Source of the DNA: Calliopsis andreniformis
Lineage: Eukaryota; Arthropoda; Insecta; Hymenoptera; Andrenidae
Assembly (NCBI RefSeq): GCF_051401765.1
Contig: NW_027480463.1
Coordinates: forward strand, 3,224,001 to 3,288,000
Direction of reading: 5' to 3'
DNA: 64,000 nucleotides
Shown: positions 54,435 through 64,000 of the stretch, piece after piece
Numbering within the stretch: the first letter of the stretch is position 1
Layout of the letters: each line of letters starts with the position of its first letter
Notes under the pieces: generated by a model
The model's database searches: none
The model's input: only the letters and a program-made list of their open reading frames with translations
What the model was told of the DNA's origin: nothing
Position numbers and translations under genes: made by a program

Positions 54435-54979
54435 CCACAATCCTCAATCTTCAATCCTCAATACTCAATCTTCAATCCTCAATCCACAATCCTCTATACT
54501 CAATCCTCAATCCTCAACCCTCAATCCTCAATCCTCATTCTTCAATCCTCAATACCCAATCCTCAATCTTCAATCCTCAATCCTGAATCCTCAATCCCCA
54601 ACCCTCAATCCTCAATCCTCAATCCTCAATCCTCAGACCTCAAACATCAATACTCAACACTCAGTCCTCGTCCTCAACCCACAACCCTCAATCCTCGATC
54701 CTCAATCTCAATCATCAATATTCAATCTTCAATCCTCAATCCTCAGTCCTCAATACTAAATCCTCAATCCTCAATGTTCTATCCTCAATACGCAATCCTC
54801 AATCTTCAATCCTCAATCCTCAATCCTCAATCCTCAATCCTCAATCCTCAATCTTAATCTTCAATCCGCAGTACTCAATCTTCAATCCTCAATCCTCATT
54901 CCTCAGTCCTCAAACCTCAATCCTGAATCCACAATCCTGAATCCACAATCCTGAACCCCCAATATTCAGCCCTCAGACT

Positions 54980-55126
54980 TCAACAATCAGTTGTGAATCC
55001 TCAATCGTCAATAGAATATCCTCAATTCACAGGTTTCAATACTCAATACTCAGCCTGCAATCTTCAAATCTCTATCCACAAACATCAATTCTCATCACTC
55101 AACCCTCAATATTCAACGCACAACCC
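54980..55126 (+). repeat. Divergent marker island 1 in the unduplicated region
   Basis: Island with AGTTGTGAATCC, AATATCCTC, CACAGGTTTC and CAGCCTGCAATC, a combination not seen elsewhere in the window. It still keeps the CAAC/GTTG arms. It ends in CAATATTCAACGCACAACC where other islands have CAACACTCAG. Likely an old copy that escaped homogenisation (inference). Confidence 0.8.
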
Positions 55127-55203
55127 TCAACCATCAATCCTCAGTCCTCAAAACACAATCCCTAATCCTCAATCCTGAATCCTCAATCTTCAGCCCTCAG
55201 TCC

Positions 55204-55350
55204 TCAACAATCAATTGTCAATCCTCAGTCCTCCATAGAATATCCTCAATTCACAGTTTTCAATACTCAATCCCTATTCTTCAATCTTCAAATCTCAATC
55301 CACAAACATCAATTCTCATCACTCAACCCTCAACACTCAGTCCTCAATCT
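55204..55350 (+). repeat. Divergent marker island 2, altered arms
   Basis: This island lies only about 224 bp after the previous one. Its core is CAACAATCAATTGTC: the CAAC/GTTG arms are broken by G to A, but the same change creates ACAAT-CA-ATTGT, so a short inverted repeat remains. Downstream it reads CAATCCCTATTCTTC where other islands have CAATACTCAATCTGC. No second copy was seen. Confidence 0.78.
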
Positions 55351-55923
55351 TCAATCCTCAATCATCAATCCTCAATCGTCAATCCTCAATACTCAATCTT
55401 CAATCCTCAATCCTCAATCCTCAATCCTGAATCCTCATTCTTCAATCCTCAGTCCTCAGTCCTCAAACCTCAATCCTCAACACTCAGCCCTCATCCTCAA
55501 ACCTTAATCGACAATCCTCAATCCTCAATCTTCTATACTCAATACTCAGTCTTCAATCCTCAATCCTCAATCCTCAATCCTCAATCCTCATTCTTCAATC
55601 CTCTATCCTCAATCCTCAATCCTCAATCCTCGATCGTCAATCTTCAATCCTCAATTCTCAATCTTCAATCCTCCATCCTCAATCCTCAATCCTCAATCCT
55701 CAATCCTCAATCGTCAGGCTTCAATGCTCAATACTCAATCTTCAATCCTCAATCCTCAATCCTCAATCCTCAATCCTCATTCTTCAATCCTCAATACCCA
55801 ATCCTCAATCTTCAATCCTCAATCCTCAATCCTCAATTCTTAATTCTCAATCCTCAATCCTCAGTCCTCAAACCTCAATCCTGAATCCTCAACCCTGAAT
55901 CCTCAATCTTCAGCCCTAAGTCC

Positions 55924-56070
55924 TCAACAATCAGTTGTCAATCCTCAATCCTCAATAGAATATCCTCAATTCACAGTTTTCAATACTTAATACTCAATCT
56001 GCAATCTTCAGACCTCTATCCACAAGCATCAATTCTCATCACTCAACCCTCAATACTCAGTCCCCAATCC
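55924..56070 (+). repeat. Divergent marker island 3
   Basis: It keeps CAACAATCAGTTGTC and AATATCCTCAATTC, but has CAATACTTAATAC and CTTCAGACCTCTATCC in place of CTTCAAATCTCTATCC. The TTCAGACCTC change is shared with the next island at 56818, so these two are sisters. Confidence 0.8.
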
Positions 56071-56817
56071 TCAATCTTCAATCCTCAATCCTCAATCATC
56101 AATCCTCAACCTTAATCTTCAATCCTCAGTACTCAATCTTCAATCCTCAATCTTCAATCCTCAATCATCAATCCTCTAGCTTCAATCCTCAATACTCAGT
56201 CTTCAATCCTCAATCCTCAATTCTCAATCCTCAATGCTCAATCCTCATTCGTCAATCCTCAATCACCAATCCTCAATCTTCAATTCTCAATCCTCAATCC
56301 TCAATCCTCAGTCCCCAATCTTAGATCCTCAATACTCAATCTTCAATCCTCAATTCTCAATCCTCAATCCTCAATCCTCAATCCTCAATCCTCAATCTTC
56401 AATCCTCAATACTCAATCTGCAATCCTCAATCCTCAGTCCTCACTCCTCAACCCTCATTCTTCAATCCTCAATACCGAATCCTCAATCTTCAATCCTCAA
56501 TCCTCAATCCTCAATTCTCAATCCTCAATCCTGAATCCTCAGACTTCAAACATCAATACTCAACCCTCAGTCCTCGTCCTCAGTCCACAACCCTCAATCC
56601 TCAATCCTCAATATTCAGTCATTAATATTCAACATTCAATCCTCAATCCTCAATCCTCTATCCTCAACACTCAATACTCACTGTTCAATCTTCAATACCC
56701 AATCATCAGTCTTCAATCCTCAATCCTCAAACCTCAATCCTCAATCCTCAATCCTCTGTCCTCAAACCTCAATCCTGAATCCTCAAACCGGAATCCTCAG
56801 TCTTCAGCCCTAAGTCC

Positions 56818-56964
56818 TCAACCATCAGTTGTGAATCCTCAATCCTCAATAGATTATCCTCAATTCACAGTTTTCAATACTCAATACTCAATCTGCAATC
56901 TTCAGACCTCTATTCACAAACATCAATTCTCATCACTCAACCCTCAATACTCAGACCCCAATCC
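56818..56964 (+). repeat. Divergent marker island 4
   Basis: Core CAACCATCAGTTGTG, with the arms kept and the loop changed, then TAGATTATCC where other islands have TAGAATATCC, and TTCAGACCTCTATTC. It ends in CAATACTCAGACC. It shares TTCAGACCTC with the island at 55924. Confidence 0.8.
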
Positions 56965-57600
56965 CCAATCTTCAATCCTCAATCCTCAATCCTCAATCCT
57001 CAACCTTAATCTTCAATCCTCAGTACTCAATCTTCAATCCTCAATCCTAAATCCTCAATACTCAATCCTCATTCTTCAATCCTCAACACCCAATCCTCAA
57101 TCTTCAATCCTCAATCCTCAATCCTCAATTCTCAATGCTCAATCCTCAATCCTCAGACCTCAAACATCAATACTCAACCCTCAGTCCTCGTCCTCAATCC
57201 ACAACCCTCAATCCTCGATCCTCAATCTTCAATCATCAATATTCAATCTTCAATCCTCAATCCTCAATCCTCAATACTCAATCCTCAATCCTCAATGTTC
57301 TATCCTCAATACGCAATCCTCAATCTTCAATCCTCAATCCTCAATCCTCAATCCTCAATCCTCAATCCTCAATCGTCAATCCTAATATTCAATCCTCAGT
57401 ACTCAATCTCCAATCCTCAATCCTCAATCCTCAATCCTCAATCCTCAATCTTCAATCCTGAATACTCAATCTTGAATCCTCAATCCTCAATCCTCAATCC
57501 TCAATCCTCAATCCTCAATCTTAATCTTCAATCCTCAGTACGCAATCTTCAATCCTCAATCCTCAATCCTCAATCTTCAATCCCCAATTCTCAATCTTCA

Positions 57601-60600
57601 ATCCTCAATCGTCAATCCTCATTCTTCAATCCTCAACACCCAATCCTCAATCTTCAATCCTCAATCCTCAATCCTCAATTCTCAATCCTCAATCCTCAAT
57701 CCTCAGACCTCAAACATCAATACTCAACCCTCAGTTCTCGTCCTCAATCCACAACCCTCAATCCTCGATCCTCAATCTTCAATCATCAATATTCAATCTT
57801 CAATCCTCAATCCTCAATCCTCAATACTCAATCCTCAATCCTCAATGTTCTATCCTCAATACGCAATCCTCAATCTTCAATCCTCAATCCTCAACCCTCA
57901 ATCCTCAATCCTCAACCTTAATCTTCAATCCTCAGTACTCAATCTTCAATCCTCAATGCTGAATCCTCAGTCCTCAATCCTCAATCTTCAATCCTCTGTC
58001 CTTAGTCCTCAAACCTCAATCCTCAACCCTCAGCCCTCATCCTCAATCCTCAATCCTCAATCCTCAATTCTCAATCTTCAATCCTCAATACTCAATCTTC
58101 AATCCTCAATGCTCAGTCCTCAAATTTCAATTCTGAATCCTCAATCCGGAACCCTCAATCTTCAGCCCTCAGTCCTCAACAATCAGTTGTCCATCCTCAA
58201 TCCTCAATAGAATATACTGAATTCACAGTTTTCAATACTCAATACTCGATCTGCAATCTTCAAATCTCTATCCACAAACATCAATTCTCATCATTCAACC
58301 CTCAACACTCAGTCCTCAATGTTCAATCCACAATCCTCAGTTCTCAATCTTCACACCTCAAACCTCAATCCTCAATCCTCAATGTTCAATCCTCAATACC
58401 CAATCCTCAGTCTTCAATCCTCAATCCTCAGTCCTCAATCCTCAATCCTCAATCCTCAATCCTCAGTCCTCAAGCCTCAATTCCCAATCCCCAATCCTGA
58501 ATCCTCAATCTTCAGCCCTCAGTCCTCCACAGTCAGTGGCCCATCCTCAATCCTCAATAGAATATTATGATTTCACAGTTTTCAATACTCAATACTCAAC
58601 CTGCAATCTTCAAATCTCTATCTACAAACATCAATACTCATCACTCAACCCTCAAAACTCAGTCCCCAATCCTCAATATTCAAGCCTCAATCCTCAATCC
58701 TCAATCCACAACCCTCAACCTTCAATCCTCAATACTCAATCTTCAATCCTCAATCCTCAATACGCAATCCTCAATTCGCAATCCTCAATAGTCGATCTTC
58801 AATCCTCAATACTCAATATTCACTCCTCAATCCTCAATCCTCAATCCTCAATCCTCATTCTTCAATCCTCAATACCCAATCCTCAATCTTCAACCCTCAA
58901 TCCTCAATCCTCAATTCTCAATCCTCAATCTTCAACCCTCAATCGTCAGCCCTCAGACCTCAACAATCAGTTGTCAATCCTCAATCCTCAATAGAATATA
59001 CTCAATTCACAGTTTTCAATACTCAATACTCAATCTGCAGTCTTCAAATCTGTATCCACAAACATCAATTCTCATCACTCAACCCTCAACACTCAGTCCT
59101 CAAGGTTCAATCCTCAATCCTCAATTCTCAATCTTCAGTCCTCAATACTGAACCTTCAATCGTCAATCCTCAATCCTCAGCCCTCAATCCTCAATCCTCA
59201 ATCTTAATCTTCAATCCTCAGTACTCAATCTTCAATCCTCAATCCACAATCCTCAATCCTCAATCCTCAATCTTCAATACCCAATACTCAATCTTCAATC
59301 CTCAATCCTCAATCCTCAATCCTCAATACTCAATACTCAATCCTCATTCTTCAATCCTCAGTACCCAATCCTCAATCTTCAACCCTCAATCCTCAGACCA
59401 CAAACATCAACACTCAACCCTCAGTCCTCGTCCTCAATCCTCAACCCCCAATACTCAATCCTCAATCTTCAATTCTCAATCCTCAATCCTCAATCCACAA
59501 TCCTGAATCCTCAATCCTGAATCCTCAACCTTCAGCCCTCAGTCCTCAACAATCAGTTGTCAATCCTCAATCCTCAAGAGAATATCATCAATTCACAGCT
59601 TTCAATACTCAATACTCAATCTGCAATCTTCAAATCTCTATCCACAAACATCAATTCTCTTCACTCAACCCTCAACACTCAGTCTTCAATCCTCAACCCT
59701 CAATCCTCAATCCTCAACCTTAATCTTCAATCCTCAGTACTCAATCTTCAATCCTCAATGCTCAGTCCTCAAATTTCAATTCTGAATCCTCAATCCGGAA
59801 CCCTCAATCTTCAGCCCTCAGTCCTCAACAATCAGTTGTCAATCCTCAATCCTCAATAGAATATACTCAATTCGCAGTTTTCAATACTCAATACTCAATC
59901 TGCAGTCTTCAAATCTGTATCCACAAACATCAATTCTCATCACTCAACCCTCAACACTCAGTCCTCAATGTTCAATCCTCAATCCTCAATTCTCAATCTT
60001 CAATCCTCAATACTGAACCTTCAATCGTCAATCCTCAATCCTCAGTCCTCAATCCTCAATCCTCAATCTTAATCTTCAATCCTCAGTACTGAATCTTCAA
60101 TCCTCAATCCTCAATCCTCAATCCTCGATCGTCAACCTTCAATCCTCAATACTCAATCTTCAATCCTCAATCGTCAATCCTCAATCCTCAATCCTCAATC
60201 CTCATTCTTCAATCCTCAATACCCAATCCTCAATCTTCAACCCTCAATCCTCAATCCTCAATTCTCAATCCTCAATCCTCAGTCCTCAGTCCTCAAACCT
60301 CAATCCTCAACCCTCAGCCCTCATCCACAATCCTCAATCCTCAATCCTCAATTCTCAATCTTCAATCCTCAATACTCAATCTTCAATCCTCAATGCTCAG
60401 TCCTCAAATTTCAATTCTGGATCCTCAATCCGGAATCCTCAATCTTCAGCCCTCAGTCCTCAACAATCAGTTGTCAATCCTCAATCCTCAATAGAATATA
60501 CTCAATTCACAGTTTTCAATACTCAATACTCAATCTGCAATCTTCAAATCTCTATCCACAAACATCAATTCTCATCACTCAACCCTCAACACTCAGTCCT

Positions 60601-60772
60601 CAACGCTCAATCCTCAACCCTCAATTCTCAATCTTCAATCCTCAATACTGAACCTTCAATCCTCAATCCTCAATCCTCAGTCCTCAATCCTCAATCCTCA
60701 ATCTTAATCTTCAATCCTCAGTACTCAATCTTCAATCCTCAATCCTCAATACTCAATCCTCAATCCTCAATC
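57601..60772. repeat. 12.7-kb-spaced duplication, copy 2, left part
   Basis: Copy of 44888-48212. Islands: 58185 (B), 58535 (C), 58969, 59555 (D), 59834, 60469. It lacks 153 bp between the class D island and the island at 59834. Single-base differences include CAATTCCCAATCC near 58477 against CAATCCCCAATCC near 45764. Confidence 0.88.
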
Positions 60773-62531
60773 TTCAATCCTCAATACTCAATCTTCAATC
60801 CTCAATCCTCAATGCTCAATCCTCAATCCTCAATCCCCAATCTTAATCTTCAATCCTCAGTACTCAATCATCAAGTCTCAATCCTCAATTCTCAATCCTC
60901 AATCCTCTACATTCAATCCTCAATACTCAATCTTCAATCCTCAATCCTCAATCCTCAATCCTCAATCCTCAATCCTCAATCCTCAATCCTCAATCGTCAA
61001 TCTTCAATCCTCAATACTCAATCTTCAATCCTCAATCCTCAATACTCAATACTCAATCCTCATTCTACAATCCTCAATACCCAATCCTCAATCTTCGATC
61101 CTCAATCTTCAATCATCAATATTCAATCTTCAATCCTCAATCCTCAATCCTCAATACTCAATTCTCAATCCTCAATGTTCTATCCTCAGTACGCAATCCT
61201 CAACCTTCAATCCTCAATCCTCAATCCTCAATCCTCAATCCTCAATCCTCAATCTCAATCTTCAATCCTCAACACTCAATATTCAATCCTCATTCTTCAA
61301 TCCTCAATACCCAATCCTCAATCTTCAATCCTCAATCCTCAATCCTCAGTTCGCAATCCTCAATCCTCAATCCTCAGACCTCAGGCATCAACACTCAACC
61401 CTCAGTCCTCGTTCTCAATCCACTACCCTCAATCCTCGATCCTCAATCTTCAATCCTCAATATTCAAGCTTCAATCCTCAATCCTCAATCCTCAATACTC
61501 AATCCTCAATCCTCAATGTTCTATCCTCAATACGCAATCCTCAATCTTCAATCCTCAAACCTCAATCCTCAATCCTCAATCCTCAACCCTCAATCTCAAT
61601 CTTCAATCCTCAGTACTCAATCTTCAATCCTCAATCCTCAATACTCAATCCTCAATCCTCATTATTCAATCCTCAATACCCAATCCTCAATCTTCAATCC
61701 TCAATCCTCAATCCTCAATCCTCAATCCTCAATCTTCAATCCTCAATCCTCAATCCTCAATCCTCAATCCTCAATCTTCAATCCTCGATACTCAATCCTC
61801 AGTCTTCAATCATCAATGCTCAATCCTCAATCCTCAATCCTCAATCTTCAATCCTCAATACTCAACCTTCAATCCTCAATCCTCAATTCTCAATCCCCAA
61901 TGCTCAATCCTCAATCGTCAATCCTCAATCCCCAATCCTCAATCTTCAATCCTCAATCCTCAATCCTCAATCCTCAATCCTCAGTCTTTAGTCCTCAATA
62001 CTCAATCTTCAATCCTCAATCCTCACTCCTCAATCCTCAATCCTCAATCCTCAATTATCAATCTTCAATCCTCAATTCTCAATCTTCGATCCTCAATCTT
62101 GAATCCTCAGTCCCCAATTCTCAATCTTCTATCCTCAATCCTCAATCCTCCCATCGTCAATCCTCAATACTCAGTCTGCAATCCTCAATCCTCAATCCTC
62201 CATCCTCAACCCTCAATCCTCAAGCGTCAATCCTCAGTCCTCACTCCTCAATCCTCATTCTTCAATCCTCAATACCGAATCCTCAATCTTCAAACCTCAA
62301 TCCTCAATCCTCAATCCTCAATCCTCAATCTTAATCTTCAATCCTCAGTACTCAATCTTCAATCCTCAATCCACAATCCTCAATCCTCAATCCTCAATCT
62401 TCAATACCCAATACTCAATCTTCAATCCTCAATCCTCAATCCTCAATCCTCAATCCTCAATCCTCAATCCTCAATCCTCAATCGTCAATCTTCAATCCTC
62501 AATACTCAATCTTCAATCCTCAATCCTCAAT
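60773..62531. repeat. Segment specific to the second 12.7-kb copy
   Basis: About 60773-61580 follows the order of 52800-53300 and 20700-21130 (CTACATTC, GTTCTATCC markers near 61176 and 61516). About 61580-62165 is poorly matched elsewhere. From 62170 it resumes the CTGCAATCC/CTCCATCC segment known from 21150 and 43730. There is no island between 60469 and 62843, the longest island-free gap (2374 bp). Confidence 0.73.
61580..62165. repeat. Heptamer stretch without a clear copy in the window
   Basis: It reads as heptamers but with an unusual series of variants: CTCGATACTC, CAATCATCAATGC, CAATCCCCAATGC, CAGTCTTTAGTCC, CAATTATCAATC and CTTGAATCCTCAGTCCCC. It ends in CCTCCCATCG near 62149, which breaks the 7-bp register. 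It sits exactly where the related block at 21130 passes directly into CTCAATACTCAGTCTGC, so it looks inserted relative to that copy. Confidence 0.65.
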
Positions 62532-64000
62532 GCTCAATACTCAATCCTCATTCATCAATCCTCAATACCTAATCCTCAATCTTCAATCCTCAATCCACAA
62601 TCCTCAATCCTCAATACTCAATACTCAATCCTCATTCTTCAGTCCTCAGTACCCACTCCTCAATCTTCAACCCTCAATCCTCAGACCACAAACATCAACA
62701 CTCAACCCTCAGTCCTCGTCCTCAATCCTCAACCCCCAATACTCAATCCTCAATCTTCAATTCTCAATCCTCAATCCTCAATCCACAATCCTGAATCCTC
62801 AATCCTGAATCCTCAACCTTCAGCCCTCAGTCCTCAACAATCAGTTGTCAATCCTCAATCCTCAAGAGAATATCATCAATTCACAGTTTTCAATACTCAA
62901 TACACAATCTGCAATCTTCAAATCTCTATCCACAAACATCAATTCTCTTCACTCAATCTTCAATCCTCAATACTCAATCTTCAATCCTCAATCCTCAATA
63001 CTCAATACTCAATCCTCATTCATCAATCCTCAATACCTAATCCTCAATCTTCAATCCTCAATCCTCAATCCTCAATACTCAATCCTCAATCCTCGATGTT
63101 CTATCCTCAGTACGCAATCCTCAATCTTCAATCCTCAATCCTCAATCCTCAATCCTCAATCCTCAATCCTCAATCTCAATCTTCAACCCTCAACACTCAA
63201 TATTCAATCCTCATTCTTCAATCCTCAATACCCAATCCTCAATCTTCAATCCTCAATACTCAATCCTCAGTTCGCAATCCTCAATCCTCAATCCTCAGAC
63301 CTCAGGCATCAACACTCAACCCTCAGTCCTCGTTCTCAATCCACAACCCTCAATCCTCGATCCTCAATCCTCAATCGTTAATCTTCAATCCTCAATACTC
63401 AATCTTCAATCCTCAATCCTCAATACTCAATACTCAATCCTTATTCATCAATCATCAATACCTAATCCTCAATCTTCAATCCTCAATCCCCAATCCTCAA
63501 TCCTCAATACTCAATGCTCAATCCTCATTCTTCAATCCTCAGTACCCAATCCTCAATCTTCAATCCTCAATCCTCAATTCTCAATCCTCAACCCTCAATC
63601 CTCAGACCACAAACATCAACACTCAACCCTCAGTCCTCGTCCTCAATCCTCAACCCCCAATACTCAATCCTCAATCTTCAATTCTCAATCCTCAATCCTC
63701 AATCCACAATCCTGAATCCTCAATCCTGAATCCTCAACCTTCAGCCCTCAGTCCTCAACAATCAGTTGTCAATCCTCAATCCTCAAGAGAATATCATCAA
63801 TTCACAGTTTTCAATACTCAATACTCAATCTGCAATCTTCAAATCTCTATCCACAAACATCAATTCTCTTCACTCAACCCTCAACACTCAGTCTTCAATC
63901 CTCAATACTCAATCCTCAATCCTCAATCCTCATTCTTCAATCCTGAATACCCAATTCTCAATCTTCAATCCTCAATCCTCAATCCTCAATTCTCAATCCT
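62532..64000. repeat. 12.7-kb-spaced duplication, copy 2, right part, cut by window end
   Basis: Copy of 49850-51318 at an offset of 12682 bp, with class D islands at 62843 and 63764 and the CAATACACAATCTGC variant shared with 50218. The match is still running at base 64000. Confidence 0.88.

Larger units (their letters stand above)
54435..57600. repeat. Most diverged, least duplicated stretch of the array
   Basis: It is still heptameric throughout, but it is rich in variants seen nowhere else in the window, such as AAACCTTAATCGAC near 55500, GTCAGGCTTCAATGC near 55720 and CCTCTAGCTTC near 56172. It carries the four divergent islands. No copy at the kilobase scale was found in this window until ordinary blocks resume near 57050. 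A block of about 57080-57370 again resembles 560-860. Confidence 0.75.
1..64000. repeat. Heptamer satellite array, TCAATCC consensus, fills the window
   Basis: Every stretch of the window reads as consecutive 7-bp units related to TCAATCC (GGATTGA on the other strand). Common variants are TCAATCT, TCAATAC, TCAGTCC, TCAACCC, TCAATTC, TCGATCC, TGAATCC, ACAATCC, TCAAACC and TCATTCT. The consensus contains no G; G appears only through point variants, so the given strand is extremely G-poor for all 64 kb. The array runs off both window ends, so its true length is unknown. No flanking unique DNA is present. The role is unknown; a non-coding satellite is the simplest reading. Confidence 0.97.

Noticed and set aside
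43..63729. Dozens of forward-strand open frames of 60-737 codons made of SSILNPQ repeats
   Set aside because: They follow automatically from a stop-free 7-bp unit read in any frame. They overlap in several frames, sit on one strand only, use chance ATG variants, have no possible Shine-Dalgarno sequence, and show no domain.
1..64000. CRISPR array
   Set aside because: There are no short conserved repeats separated by unique spacers of constant size. Islands are hundreds of bases apart and the intervening DNA is itself repetitive.
1..64000. Functional telomere
   Set aside because: The unit is degenerate, nested in higher-order blocks, and no canonical telomere repeat run is present. Kept only as a weak resemblance.
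1..64000. tRNA, rRNA or structured RNA genes
   Set aside because: The near absence of G on one strand leaves almost no base-pairing potential; no cloverleaf or conserved rRNA segment was seen.
1..64000. Transposon or insertion sequence as the source of the islands
   Set aside because: Islands are in heptamer register with their flanks, lack terminal repeats, target duplications and coding sequence, and can be derived by substitution from TCAATCC units.
1..64000. Ribosome-binding sites on the reverse strand (GAGGA every 7 bp)
   Set aside because: They are part of the repeat and every reverse frame is closed by TGA within 21 bp except at rare variants.

Overview
The whole 64-kb window is one long tandem array of a degenerate 7-bp repeat, TCAATCC on the given strand (GGATTGA on the other). 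I see no protein-coding gene, RNA gene, mobile element, CRISPR array or other unrelated DNA. The given strand is almost free of G, so base composition is strongly strand-asymmetric from end to end. All coordinates and comparisons here were made by eye; block edges are good to roughly 10-50 bp and no identity percentages were computed.

The array has several levels of order. (1) Heptamers, mostly TCAATCC with recurring variants such as TCAATCT, TCAATAC, TCAGTCC, TCAACCC, TCAATTC and TGAATCC. A few 6-bp units (TCGTCC, TCATCC, TAATCT) reset the register. (2) Marker islands of about 147 bp (21 heptamers), diverged from the consensus but still in register; I count 74, spaced about 0.3 to 2.4 kb apart. 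They fall into four classes plus a few divergent copies. (3) Higher-order units of about 740-770 bp running from island to island. (4) Multi-kilobase duplicated blocks: about 8.65 kb (1-8652 and 11865-20509), a tandem unit of about 7.4 kb (21814-29211, 29212-36574 and a shortened copy from 36575), a 12.7-kb-spaced pair (44888-51318 with 57601-64000), and smaller 2.7-kb-spaced and 0.2-kb copies. Copies differ mainly by whole heptamers or by deletions whose length equals the distance between two copies of a marker. That is what slippage and unequal exchange produce. The stretch around 54435-57600 is the least duplicated and most diverged part.

The many long forward-strand open frames are an artefact. 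Seven is not a multiple of three, so all three forward frames read the same heptapeptide, Ser-Ser-Ile-Leu-Asn-Pro-Gln, with no stop. Every reverse frame has a TGA every 21 bp. No Shine-Dalgarno sequence is possible on the nearly G-free strand.

The organism cannot be named from this window. A gene-free satellite of this size with nested higher-order repeats fits eukaryotic heterochromatin or subtelomeric DNA best (inference). Heptamer satellites are known in eukaryotes such as Drosophila virilis. Short heptamer arrays (STRR) are also known in cyanobacteria, but as far as I know not at tens of kilobases. The most unusual detail is a short inverted repeat at the start of each island. In one island class both arms have changed together so that pairing is kept, and two copies have become a perfect interrupted palindrome.
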